A DNA stretch of 64,000 bases, from positions 62,001 through 126,000 of the forward strand of contig NZ_SUNH01000003.1 in NCBI RefSeq assembly GCF_005048265.1, given 5' to 3'. The position numbers and the translations under genes were made by a program. The DNA is from Paracoccus hibiscisoli. GTDB taxonomy: Bacteria > Pseudomonadota > Alphaproteobacteria > Rhodobacterales > Rhodobacteraceae. Positions 1 through 8,223 of the stretch are shown here, one piece after another. Position 1 is the first letter of the stretch. Each line of letters starts with the position of its first letter. The notes beneath the pieces were generated by a model. It was not told where the DNA came from. It did not search any database and was given only the letters and a program-made list of their open reading frames with translations.

Positions 1-1183
1 CCGCGCTGTCGGTCAGCGCGCCGGGCGTCCAGTCGGGCAGCGTGACGAAGGGCTGGGCCTTGGACATGATCGCGCCCATGCGCAACAGGTCGGCGTATCG
101 CAGCACGCCATTCCTGCGTGCCGTCAGGATGCGGCCCACGGTCTTTGTCCCGAAACCCGGCACCCGCAGCAGCATCTCGCGCGGGGCGCGGGCGACATCG
201 ACCGGGAACTGCGCACGGTTGGCCAGCGCCCAAGCCAGCTTGGGGTCGATGTCCAGGTCCAGATTGCCCGACGGATGCGCCGACCCGATCTCTGTCGCAT
301 CAAAGCCATAGAAACGCATCAGCCAATCGGCCTGATACAGGCGGTGTTCGCGCATCAAGGGCGGCTTGATCAGCGGCAGCATGGCGGACGCATCAGGAAT
401 CGGGCTGAAGGCCGAGTAATACACCCGCTTCAACTGATACCCAGAATAAAGGTTGGCCGAGGTGTTCAGGATGTCCACGTCCGTCGCCTGATCCGCGCCG
501 ACGATCATCTGCGTGGACTGCCCTGCGGGGGCAAAGCGCGGCGGGCGTTTGCCGGTATGGCTGCGGTCCTTGGCGGCCTCTCGCCCCAAACGCACATCCG
601 CCATGGTGGCGCGGATCGTCTCGGGACGTTTTTCGGGGGCCAAGTGGCGCAGGCTGGCATCCTGGGGCAGCTCGACATTCACCGACAGGCGGTCCGCGAA
701 CAGGCCCGCCTGCGCCACCAGGTCGGGCGAGGCATCGGGGATGGTTTTCAGGTGGATGTAACCCTTGAACCCGTGTTCGATCCGCAGCATCCGCGCGATG
801 CGGACCATGTCGCCCATCGTCTGGTCCGGGCTGCGGATGATGCCCGACGACAGGAACAGCCCCTCGATCATGTTACGGCGATAGAATTCCAGCGTCAGCC
901 GGACGACCTCCTCAGGTGAAAACCGGGCACGTTCGACATTGCTGCTGACGCGGTTGATGCAATAGGCGCAATCATAGATGCAGAAATTCGTCATCAGGAT
1001 CTTGAGCAGGCTGATGCAGCGCCCGTCCGGCGTATAGGCGTGACAGATCCCCGTCCCCCCGGCCGAACCGATGCCCCCCGATCGCGAATCGCGTCGCGTC
1101 GTTCCGCTGGACGCGCAGGAGGCGTCGTATTTCGCGGCGTCCGACAGGATCGCCAGCTTGTCCTGCAAGGTGCGCTGTGCCAT
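1..1183 (-). CDS. Radical SAM protein, putative DNA modification/repair family (partial, runs off left edge)
   Basis: The frame opens at ATG 1183 and runs off the left edge, so about 394 codons are visible. The motif FCIYDCAYC places C68, C72 and C75 as a CxxxCxxC cluster that would bind a 4Fe-4S centre and S-adenosylmethionine. The start KLAILSDAAKYDASCASSG is characteristic of the family annotated as putative DNA modification/repair radical SAM protein, which is often encoded beside a uracil-DNA-glycosylase-like partner. Near the visible end a helix-hairpin-helix-like stretch (LLRVPGFGTKTVGRIL) suggests DNA binding. The gene is divergent from lolA, with about 150 bp between them. Substrate and reaction are not known from the sequence; the partner gene would lie outside the window. 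Confidence 0.82.
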   Translation of the reverse strand, partial: MAQRTLQDKLAILSDAAKYDASCASSGTTRRDSRSGGIGSAGGTGICHAYTPDGRCISLLKILMTNFCIYDCAYCINRVSSNVERARFSPEEVVRLTLEFYRRNMIEGLFLSSGIIRSPDQTMGDMVRIARMLRIEHGFKGYIHLKTIPDASPDLVAQAGLFADRLSVNVELPQDASLRHLAPEKRPETIRATMADVRLGREAAKDRSHTGKRPPRFAPAGQSTQMIVGADQATDVDILNTSANLYSGYQLKRVYYSAFSPIPDASAMLPLIKPPLMREHRLYQADWLMRFYGFDATEIGSAHPSGNLDLDIDPKLAWALANRAQFPVDVARAPREMLLRVPGFGTKTVGRILTARRNGVLRYADLLRMGAIMSKAQPFVTLPDWTPGALTDSA

Positions 1184-1334
1184 GCCCGGAAAGATATGTT
1201 CCCGATGCGTTCTTCGCAAGGCATCATGGATGAAACAAATGACGCGGAACCGTCACGGACGCGCGATGGTTGGCCCGGCATTCGTCCGCCAGACGTGATG
1301 TGCATCGAAGCCGCGAAAGGATAATATCGGGACC

Positions 1335-1925
1335 ATGAACATACGCACCCTCGCCCTCGCGCCCGCCCTTCTCATCGCCATGGCCTTTCCGGCCCTGGCC
1401 GAACGCATCCCGCTGAACGAGATATCGCGTTATCTCAACAGCCTGACCACGGTGACATCCGCCTTTACGCAGATCAATCCGGACGGCACCGTGTCCACCG
1501 GCACGGTCTATATCCAGCGTCCGGGCCGCGTGCGGTTCGAATATGACAACGACCGCACGCTGGTGTTGGCCTCGGGCGGGAACGTCGCGGTGTTCGACGC
1601 GAAATCGAACAGCGGACCGCAGCAATACCCGCTGTCGCAGACGCCGCTGTCGATCATCCTGGACGCCAACGTGAACCTGGGCCGCCAGGGCATGGTCACC
1701 GGCCATTCCGAACAGAATAACGCCACCGTCGTGACCGCCCAGGACCCGCAGCGCCCGCAGAACGGCACCATCCAGATGGTGTTCACCGCGCCCACCGAAC
1801 TGCGTCAGTGGATCATCACCGATGACAGCGGTCAGAAGACCACCGTGATCCTGGGAGAGATGGCCAAGGGCGGCTCGATCCCGTCGTCGCGCTTCTCGAT
1901 CCAGGCAGAGCTGGGGCGCCGCTGA
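1335..1925 (+). CDS. lolA: LolA-family outer-membrane lipoprotein carrier protein
   Basis: A 196-residue secreted protein. It has a clear signal peptide (MNIRTLALAPALLIAMAFPALA, cleavage after about residue 22) and the LolA signature of an early ...TVTSAFTQINPDGTVSTG... followed by GRVRFEYDNDRTLVLASGGNVAVFD. LolA accepts lipoproteins from the LolCDE ABC transporter at the inner membrane and carries them across the periplasm to the outer membrane. Length and motif order match alphaproteobacterial LolA. It is the first gene rightward of a divergent promoter region shared with the radical SAM gene. The next gene, an MFS transporter, starts 84 bp downstream. Confidence 0.88.
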   Translation: MNIRTLALAPALLIAMAFPALAERIPLNEISRYLNSLTTVTSAFTQINPDGTVSTGTVYIQRPGRVRFEYDNDRTLVLASGGNVAVFDAKSNSGPQQYPLSQTPLSIILDANVNLGRQGMVTGHSEQNNATVVTAQDPQRPQNGTIQMVFTAPTELRQWIITDDSGQKTTVILGEMAKGGSIPSSRFSIQAELGRR

Positions 1926-2009
1926 GCGCGGATTGCATCCCCACAATTGCGTGATTGACGTTGTCCCCGACCGGGGGCAACGCTGCGGAACCGCCACAAG
2001 GTTTCGCCC

Positions 2010-3251
2010 ATGTCCCAGTCCCGCATCCTGACCCCCGTGCTGATCGGGGGATCGCTGATCCTGCTGATCAATTTTGCCCTGCGCGCCAGCTTTGGCGTGT
2101 TCCAGATCCCCATCGCCGCGGATTTCGGCTGGCCCAGGGCCGAATTCAGCCTGGCCATCGCCATCCAGAACCTGGCTTGGGGCGTGGGCCAGCCCATCTT
2201 CGGCGCATTGGCGGAACGGTGGGGCGACCGGTGGGCGATCATCCTGGGGGCCATCCTCTACAGCACCGGGCTGATCCTGACGGCTTTTGCCACCACCCCC
2301 GCCGGGGTCCAGCTGCTGGAGATCATGGTCGGTTTCGGCATCGCGGGCACCGGGTTCGGCGTCATCCTGGCCGTAGTCGGACGCGCCGCCAGCGACGAGA
2401 ACCGCAGCCTTGCCCTGGGCATCGCCACCGCCGCCGGATCGGCGGGCCAGGTCTTCGGTGCCCCCCTGGCCGAGGTGCTGCTGGCCTTCTACCCGTGGCA
2501 GTCGGTGTTCATCATCTTTGGCATCATCGTGCTGGGCACACTGTTCTTCCTGCCGATGCTGGGTTCGGGCAAGCCCGCCACGCCGTCCCAGCTGGAGGAC
2601 AGCATGGGCACGGTGCTGAAACGCGCCTTCCGCGACCCGACCTTCATGATGATCTTTGTGGGGTTCTTCTCCTGCGGGTATCAGCTGGGCTTCATCACCG
2701 CGCATTTCCCCGCTATGATCACCGAGATGTGCGGCCCCATCGACCCGGCGGGCATGCTGGCGGGCCTGGGCATCACCACGACATCAGCCCTTGGCGCGGC
2801 GGCGATCAGCCTGATCGGGCTGGCCAATATCGCGGGCGCGATCCTGGCCGGCTATCTGGGCAAACGATACACCAAGAAATACCTGCTGGCGGGCATCTAT
2901 ACCCTGCGCACCATCGCGGCGGCGGCCTTCATCCTGACGCCGATCACGCCGGGCACGGTCATCGTCTTTTCGCTGGTCATGGGGGCGCTGTGGCTGGCCA
3001 CGGTGCCGCTGACCTCGGGGCTGGTCGCCTATATCTATGGGCTGCGCTATATGGGCACGCTGTATGGGTTCGTGTTCCTGTCGCATCAGATCGGATCGTT
3101 CATGGGGGTCTGGCTGGGCGGGTGGCTTTATGACGCATCGGGCGATTACCTGCTGGTCTGGTGGATTGGCGTGGGCGTCGGCGCCTTCAGCGCGCTGATC
3201 CACCTGCCGGTGCGCGAGGCGCCGCTGCGCATGCCCGCGCCTGCTGCCTGA
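2010..3251 (+). CDS. Major facilitator superfamily transporter
   Basis: A 413-residue integral membrane protein with about 12 hydrophobic segments. The loop between segments 2 and 3 reads GALAERWGDRWAI, a form of the MFS GxxxDRxGxR-like motif. The N-terminal half (ASFGVFQIPIAADFGWPRAEFSLAIAIQNLAWG) resembles oxalate/formate or monocarboxylate-type MFS carriers, but the substrate cannot be set from sequence. An AAGG Shine-Dalgarno lies 8 nt before ATG 2010. There is no obvious partner enzyme: upstream is lolA and downstream is an unrelated phosphatase pair. Confidence 0.85.
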   Translation: MSQSRILTPVLIGGSLILLINFALRASFGVFQIPIAADFGWPRAEFSLAIAIQNLAWGVGQPIFGALAERWGDRWAIILGAILYSTGLILTAFATTPAGVQLLEIMVGFGIAGTGFGVILAVVGRAASDENRSLALGIATAAGSAGQVFGAPLAEVLLAFYPWQSVFIIFGIIVLGTLFFLPMLGSGKPATPSQLEDSMGTVLKRAFRDPTFMMIFVGFFSCGYQLGFITAHFPAMITEMCGPIDPAGMLAGLGITTTSALGAAAISLIGLANIAGAILAGYLGKRYTKKYLLAGIYTLRTIAAAAFILTPITPGTVIVFSLVMGALWLATVPLTSGLVAYIYGLRYMGTLYGFVFLSHQIGSFMGVWLGGWLYDASGDYLLVWWIGVGVGAFSALIHLPVREAPLRMPAPAA

Positions 3252-3327
3252 GACCCCCGCCGTTTGACCCGGGCGGCTGGCGTCCCTACGGTCAACCGCA
3301 GATTGCATGAACCAAAGGGGATATCCG

Positions 3328-4083
3328 ATGCTGACCACCACCCGCGCCCTTCTGACCGGGGCGGCCCTGCTGGCCGCGCCCGCGGCCCTGGCCCAGGATT
3401 GCGACGTCTCCCAGTTCACCATGGGCCTGCGGTTCCAGCAGCAATCGGCCGAGGTGCGCGCCCTGCAGCTGCAGGCCTGGAACCTGGCGACGCTGCGCCT
3501 GGATCAGGCCGTCGAGGGGGTCGAGGACCGCGCCTCGCTGGCCGTGGTCACCGACCTGGACGAGACGGTGATCGACAACACCGCCCTGCTGGCCCGCGAT
3601 CTGGCCGATTGCCACATGTATGACGCATGGGACACCTGGCTGCCCTGGGAACGCGACGGCATCCCCGCGATGATCCCCGGCGCGATGGAGTTTCTGACCC
3701 ATGCCGACGAACTGGGCGTGACCATCCGCTATATCTCGGACCGCTCGGACGAGCAGAAGGTCGACACCATGGCCACGCTGACCGCCCTGGGCCTGCCGCA
3801 GATCAGCGAGGATTCGGTCCTGCTGTTGGGCCCGCCCAAGGTCGATCGCCGCGCCATCGTCGCCGAGGATCATCAGATCGTCCTGCTGCTGGGCGACACG
3901 CTGCATGATTTCTACGGCCGCTTCCGCAGGACGCCCTTGGACGAACAGCGCGCCACCGTGGCCGAGGAGGCCGCGAAATGGGGCGCGGAATGGATCGTCT
4001 TTCCCAATGCCAGCTATGGCACCTGGTCCGAGGCGCCGCTGACCGCCTGGTCCGCCCCCCAGCTGATCGAGCCGTGGGAGTGA
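3328..4083 (+). CDS. Secreted HAD-family acid phosphatase (class C / e(P4)-like 5'-nucleotidase)
   Basis: Start chosen at ATG 3328 because AAGGGG lies 7 nt upstream and the protein then begins with a good signal peptide (MLTTTRALLTGAALLAAPAALAQ); an in-frame ATG at 3307 has no site. The mature enzyme has the HAD catalytic motif VVTDLDETVIDN, a second motif IRYISDRSDEQK and the distal LLGDTLHDF, matching subfamily IIIB acid phosphatases such as the e(P4) outer-membrane 5'-nucleotidase. No lipobox is present, so it is probably a soluble periplasmic phosphomonoesterase that scavenges phosphate or nucleosides. It is 251 residues long and is followed after 62 bp by a paralogue. Confidence 0.85.
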   Translation: MLTTTRALLTGAALLAAPAALAQDCDVSQFTMGLRFQQQSAEVRALQLQAWNLATLRLDQAVEGVEDRASLAVVTDLDETVIDNTALLARDLADCHMYDAWDTWLPWERDGIPAMIPGAMEFLTHADELGVTIRYISDRSDEQKVDTMATLTALGLPQISEDSVLLLGPPKVDRRAIVAEDHQIVLLLGDTLHDFYGRFRRTPLDEQRATVAEEAAKWGAEWIVFPNASYGTWSEAPLTAWSAPQLIEPWE

Positions 4084-4145
4084 GCGGCATTTGACCTTGC
4101 CCCGCGCGCGGCCTAGTCATGTCGCGCGCGATCCAAGGACAGACC

Positions 4146-4820
4146 ATGACCCTCACCCGCCCGCCCCATGACCATGCCATCGCCGTCCGCTATCAGCAGG
4201 CCTCGGCCGAGGTGCGGGCGCTGCAGCGGCAATGCTATGCGCTGGCCACGCTGCGCCTGCAGGCGGCGGTCGATCAGGCGGGCGGCGGCGCGGGCCTGGC
4301 CATCGTCAGCGACATCGACGAGACCATCCTGGACAACAGCGCGGTCATGGCGCTGGCCATGCATCACGACGGCATGTTCCAGAACCTGGACACCTGGAAG
4401 CTGTGGGAGCGCGAGGGCGACCCGCATCTGATCCCCGGCGCGGCCGAGTTCTTTGCCCTGGCCGACAGGCTGCGCGTCACGATCTTCTACGTGTCGGACC
4501 GGTTCGAGGAGAACAAGCTGGCCACCATCGCCACCCTGTCGCGCCTTGGCCTGCCGCAGGTCCGGGCGGAACAGGTGCTGCTGTTCGGCCCGCCCAAGGC
4601 CGAACGCCGGGCGGCCGTGGAACGCGACCACCGCCTGATCCTGCAGCTGGGCGACACGCTGCACGATTTCGACGGTGCCTATGCCGGCGCCGCGCTGGAG
4701 GATCAGCACCGCCTGTCGCTGGACCATGCTGACCGCTTTGGCCAAGACTGGATCGTCTTTCCCAACGCCGCCCACGGCACCTGGATGCAGGCCGAGCTGC
4801 GCCCCTGGCAGCCGGCCTAG
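4146..4820 (+). CDS. HAD-family acid phosphatase paralogue without signal peptide
   Basis: A 224-residue homologue of the preceding gene. It keeps AIVSDIDETILDN, IFYVSDRFEENK, the FGPPKAERRAAVERDHRLIL block and LGDTLHDFDG. Start set at ATG 4146, which has AAGGACA 4 nt upstream; an in-frame ATG at 4119 lacks a site. Unlike its neighbour it begins MTLTRPPHDHAIAVRYQQ with no hydrophobic leader, so it should stay in the cytoplasm. The shared core from QQ(A/S)SAEVRALQ to the C-terminal WIVFPNA(S/A)xGTW shows a tandem duplication followed by loss or gain of the export signal. Substrate unknown. It converges on the next gene with a 4-nt overlap. Confidence 0.82.
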   Translation: MTLTRPPHDHAIAVRYQQASAEVRALQRQCYALATLRLQAAVDQAGGGAGLAIVSDIDETILDNSAVMALAMHHDGMFQNLDTWKLWEREGDPHLIPGAAEFFALADRLRVTIFYVSDRFEENKLATIATLSRLGLPQVRAEQVLLFGPPKAERRAAVERDHRLILQLGDTLHDFDGAYAGAALEDQHRLSLDHADRFGQDWIVFPNAAHGTWMQAELRPWQPA

Positions 4821-5281
4821 CGCCGCAGCGCGCGCATCACCGCCCGCAGCGGCGCCGTCACCCGCCACGAGGTGCTGGACAGAAACGCCGCCTCGCGCTG
4901 CGCGGCCTGATCGCGGCAGGCGGCCAGCTGGGCCAGGGCCTGGTCCCGTTCGGCGCTGACCCGAAGGTCATCGGCGCCCTGACGCAGCCTTGCCTCCAAC
5001 GCGCCGCGGACCTGCCGGTCGTCCTCGGCGGCGCGCTCGACCCGGGCGGTCAGCTGCGCCAGCGTCTGGCTCAGCGCGTCGGGATCGTCCAGGGCCAGGG
5101 CCAGCGACAGCCGTTCCTGCATGTCGCGGACCTGGCGGTCGGCCAGGGGGCGCAGCTGCGCCTCGGCCACCTGGCACCGGCCCTCCAGGATCATCACCTG
5201 CTGACGCAGATCGGCCAGCTGCGCCTCGGCGCGGGCCAGATCGTCGCGGTCATCGTCGTGCGGGGCGGGGGGCTGGCTCAT
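4817..5281 (-). CDS. Small coiled-coil protein with SSTSWRV tail motif (polysaccharide locus)
   Basis: A 154-residue, highly charged, Ala/Leu/Gln/Arg-rich protein that should form a long coiled coil (about residues 12-130). It ends in FLSSTSWRVTAPLRAVMRALRR. The same tail, EFLSSTSWRVSAPVRVLGRLVRRR, terminates the coiled-coil frame of the large glycosyltransferase gene at 8267, so the motif is shared within this locus. SWR(I/V)TAPLR-like tails occur at the C-ends of many proteobacterial capsule and O-antigen glycosyltransferases; their role is unknown to me. There is no catalytic domain. It lies 25 bp after the RgpF-like transferase and is probably co-transcribed with it. A scaffold or membrane-tether role is inference. 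Confidence 0.6.
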   Translation of the reverse strand: MSQPPAPHDDDRDDLARAEAQLADLRQQVMILEGRCQVAEAQLRPLADRQVRDMQERLSLALALDDPDALSQTLAQLTARVERAAEDDRQVRGALEARLRQGADDLRVSAERDQALAQLAACRDQAAQREAAFLSSTSWRVTAPLRAVMRALRR

Positions 5282-5306
5282 CTGCGGGGCCTTCCGGTCT
5301 GGGGGG

Positions 5307-7775
5307 TCATATGCGGGCCTCGTCCGGGTTGTGGATGAACACCGATGCCAGCCCCATCCGGGCCGCGACGGCGGGCCACAGCCGCTCGATCAGGTGATAG
5401 ACGGTGCCGTCATCGGGGATCGGCTCGGCGGGCCAGGGGTAGTCCTCGGTGAACAGCGCCAGCATCTCGCGGGCGACGTCGGCGCGGGTCCAGAACATGT
5501 TGCCCAGGGGAAACAGCAGCGGATGGTCCGGCAGCGGCCCCGGAAACCGGTCGGCCACGCCCGGCAGCAGGGGGCGCTGATCGTCCCAAGACACGACATG
5601 CGGATCAAACGGCGCCACCAACCCGACGCCCGGCGCCGCGATCTGCCCCAGGGCCGAGGACAGCCCCCCGCCATCGCCCAGCAGGACGCGATGCAGAAAC
5701 CGCCGCCAGCGATCCCCATGCGCCGCCGCGCGCAACGATTTCTTCTGGTGCAGGTGGCCCCAGATCAGATCGTCGCCCGCGGCCCCGCCCCGCCCGAACA
5801 GCCGCAGGAAGGGCAGGATGTCGCGGCCCTGGTTGGGCACCACCAGCACCTGGACCGTCAGCCCCAACCCATCGGCCATCGCCCCGATCCGCGCGGCCTT
5901 GGCGGGGGTATCGGTGGTGATCACGATGCGCGAGGCGCGCGCAAAGGCCAGATGTCCGCCCAGATCGGCCGCCAGGTCGTCCAGGTGAAAGGCATGCACA
6001 TGGATCGCGAATGGCGGCAGATCCGCATTTGTGGGCAGGGGTCGGTCATCCTCGATCCGCAGGTGGCGGTGCAGCCAGTTGTCCGATGCCGCAACCACCG
6101 CGCGGGCGTGATCCGCATCGCGCCACAGCACGCGGCGGTCCAGGCGGAACAGCTTTTCCCGCTCGCGGCGCCGCCGCGGGCGATCGGCCTCGGACGCGCT
6201 GAACAGCTGCGGAATGTCGAATTGGCTCTCTCCCACCACGGCCAGGCGCTGACGGGCCAAGCGCAGGCGCAGCGCCGACAGGATGGCGTCGCGCCATGGG
6301 GCGGGGGCCTGCGGCTGCGCCACGGTCGCGGGCGTCGCCGACAGGGCGGTCAGGGCATCCATCGGATCGCCGGGGGCGACGACGGTGATGAGACCCGCCC
6401 GGCGATATCGCGCATCGGCAAAGCCCGTCGCACGGTCAAGGCAGACCACCGGCAGGCCGTGGGACACCGCGTCGAACACCGCCTCGGGCAGCGCCGCCTG
6501 ACGGGCCGACAGGAACATCGCATCGGCGGCCTGCATCACCTGGTCGACGGGCGGTCCGTCGCGCAGCAGGATCGCCGGTTCATCCGCGCACAGGTCATGC
6601 AGATGACGGCCAAAGGCCGCATCCCGGCAGGGTTCGTGCCGGTCAAGGCCGGTGCAGGCCCAGACGAACAGCATGTCGGGATGGGACCGCGCGGCGATGC
6701 GGGCGGCCTGCGCGAACAGGTCCGGGCCATGACGCCAATCCAGCGGCCCCGTGCCGCAGATGACCCGCCTGCCGCCCAGATCCTGGCCCAGGGCCTGCGA
6801 CAGCGCCGCGCGGGCCGCCTGGCGGTCGGCCGGGGCGACCGTGCCCCCCATCAGCGGGCGGGGCGGGAAGACAACGCCGTCCGTCCCTGCATCGGCGCCG
6901 ACATCGGCCAGACGCCCGGCCCATCGGTCGCGCAGGTGATCGGACGAAAAGACCAGCAGGTCGGCAAAGGCGGTCACGCAGCGTGATTTCCAGCGCGCCA
7001 GGGGCGGGTCGGGATAATCGGCCAGACAGACCGCGAACGGGATCTCCTGCGCGACCAAGGGGTGCACGAACAGCGCAGCCTCGGCCGAGGAGAGGATCGC
7101 GGCATCGATCCGGTCAAAGCCCGCGTCGTCGATATGGGGCATCTCGCGCAGCGGGTGCGGCGTGATCAGGACGGCGCAGCATTCGGGCAGCAGCACCTCC
7201 AGCATGGGCCCGCCCGACAGCGCGGCCAGGATCAAGTTGTGCCCGGCCCGGCCCGGATGCCGCAGCAGATCGACCAGCGCCGGATCGGCGCCGGACGCCA
7301 GGCTGGGGGTGCAGACCAGCAACGTGGGCAGGTCCGGGCGCAGGGGCTGGCCGCCACGATGCAAGCCCTGATGCAGGTCGGCCAGGGTGCGGCGCCCGCC
7401 CTCGACCCAGCCAAAGCGCAGATAATGCATCAGCGGGTTCATGCCCGCCGCGGCGATGTCGGGATACCACTCCAGATAGGTTCGATGAGAGAACCAGGAC
7501 ACCTGCCGGTCGACCGGCGCGCCCAGGGCGATCAGCTCATGCGCCAGCTCCAGCGCGTCGGGATGGCCCTCTGCGATCAACGCCCCCAAGGCCGGATGCG
7601 TGACCAGCGCGGCCAGCGGCAGGTCGATATGCGGGGCCTGCGCGCGCAGCGCGGCATAGGCGGTGCGATGCGCCCCGGCGGCGCCATCGAACGCCGGGTC
7701 CAGACGGAAATCGGGCCTCGCGTCCAGCACCCCCAAGGGCCCCGCCAGCGCGGTCCACAGGTCATCCGGGGACAT
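5307..7775 (-). CDS. Large glycosyltransferase with C-terminal RgpF (rhamnan synthesis F)-like domain
   Basis: An 822-residue protein. Start placed at ATG 7775, which has an AAGGGGG ribosome site; the open frame upstream is non-coding in character. Residues 100-129 hold a YxxxYPD-G-NPL-HY-GW-EGGR segment typical of polysaccharide transferases. The middle (about 150-560) resembles a GT-B glycosyltransferase (VICGTGPLDWRHGPDLFAQA, DAMFLSARQAALPEAVFDAVSHGLPVVCLD). From about residue 610 to the end is an RgpF-like domain (HVHAFHLDDL, LIWGHLHQKKS, FPLGNMFWTRADV). It is likely a cytoplasmic enzyme of surface polysaccharide assembly, possibly polyrhamnose-type given the nearby rml genes. Specificity is inference. 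Confidence 0.75.
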   Translation of the reverse strand: MSPDDLWTALAGPLGVLDARPDFRLDPAFDGAAGAHRTAYAALRAQAPHIDLPLAALVTHPALGALIAEGHPDALELAHELIALGAPVDRQVSWFSHRTYLEWYPDIAAAGMNPLMHYLRFGWVEGGRRTLADLHQGLHRGGQPLRPDLPTLLVCTPSLASGADPALVDLLRHPGRAGHNLILAALSGGPMLEVLLPECCAVLITPHPLREMPHIDDAGFDRIDAAILSSAEAALFVHPLVAQEIPFAVCLADYPDPPLARWKSRCVTAFADLLVFSSDHLRDRWAGRLADVGADAGTDGVVFPPRPLMGGTVAPADRQAARAALSQALGQDLGGRRVICGTGPLDWRHGPDLFAQAARIAARSHPDMLFVWACTGLDRHEPCRDAAFGRHLHDLCADEPAILLRDGPPVDQVMQAADAMFLSARQAALPEAVFDAVSHGLPVVCLDRATGFADARYRRAGLITVVAPGDPMDALTALSATPATVAQPQAPAPWRDAILSALRLRLARQRLAVVGESQFDIPQLFSASEADRPRRRREREKLFRLDRRVLWRDADHARAVVAASDNWLHRHLRIEDDRPLPTNADLPPFAIHVHAFHLDDLAADLGGHLAFARASRIVITTDTPAKAARIGAMADGLGLTVQVLVVPNQGRDILPFLRLFGRGGAAGDDLIWGHLHQKKSLRAAAHGDRWRRFLHRVLLGDGGGLSSALGQIAAPGVGLVAPFDPHVVSWDDQRPLLPGVADRFPGPLPDHPLLFPLGNMFWTRADVAREMLALFTEDYPWPAEPIPDDGTVYHLIERLWPAVAARMGLASVFIHNPDEARI

Positions 7776-8223
7776 GCGGCCCCCCTTGCAGAACCGCCCG
7801 CAGAAAGGCGAAACGGCGGGTGTCAGGCATGGGCATGGCGGCCAAACGCTGCGCCGCGGGGCGCAGCAGCGGGCTGCCGACCGCCAGCGGCGACAGGTGG
7901 CAGGCCGTGACCCTGCCATCCGAATCGGCCTGCCAGGTCAGGGGTGCATCGTCGCGCGGCTCTGGCCCGACGCCCGCACCGCGGTGATAGCGCAGCCCCC
8001 CCGGGCGGGTCGCCAGCACATGGCGAAAGTGATGCAGGCCCTGGGACAGCACCACGAAGGCATCGTCCTGCGCCTGCAACATGACCAGCCGCAGGACCGC
8101 GTCGGGGGCCCCTTCGCCCATCGCCGCCGCCGTGCCCGCAAGGATCACCCCGTCCGGGCTTGACGCCAGCAGATCGGCCAGATCCGACGGTGGCCGGTCC
8201 GCCTGCGCGTGGATGATGATCAT
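7762..8223 (-). CDS. Hypothetical protein of polysaccharide locus
   Basis: A 153-residue open frame between two large transferase genes. It starts at ATG 8223 and overlaps the next gene start by 14 nt, which suggests translational coupling. It contains LRLVMLQAQDDAFVVLSQGLHHFRHVLATRPGGLRYH and no motif I recognise. There is no signal peptide or membrane segment. Codon use resembles its neighbours, so it is probably real. It may be a small domain split from the adjacent multidomain transferases; a function cannot be assigned. Confidence 0.55.
   Translation of the reverse strand: MIIIHAQADRPPSDLADLLASSPDGVILAGTAAAMGEGAPDAVLRLVMLQAQDDAFVVLSQGLHHFRHVLATRPGGLRYHRGAGVGPEPRDDAPLTWQADSDGRVTACHLSPLAVGSPLLRPAAQRLAAMPMPDTRRFAFLRAVLQGGPHVPG

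Noticed and set aside
1224..2705. Long open frame on the minus strand (493 residues) across lolA and the MFS gene
   Set aside because: Composition is Gly/Asp/His/Arg-rich with no domains; it is the reverse shadow of high-GC genes with clear products on the plus strand.
5331..6986. 551-residue plus-strand open frame
   Set aside because: Antisense to the RgpF-like transferase; Arg/Gln/His-rich with no family motif.
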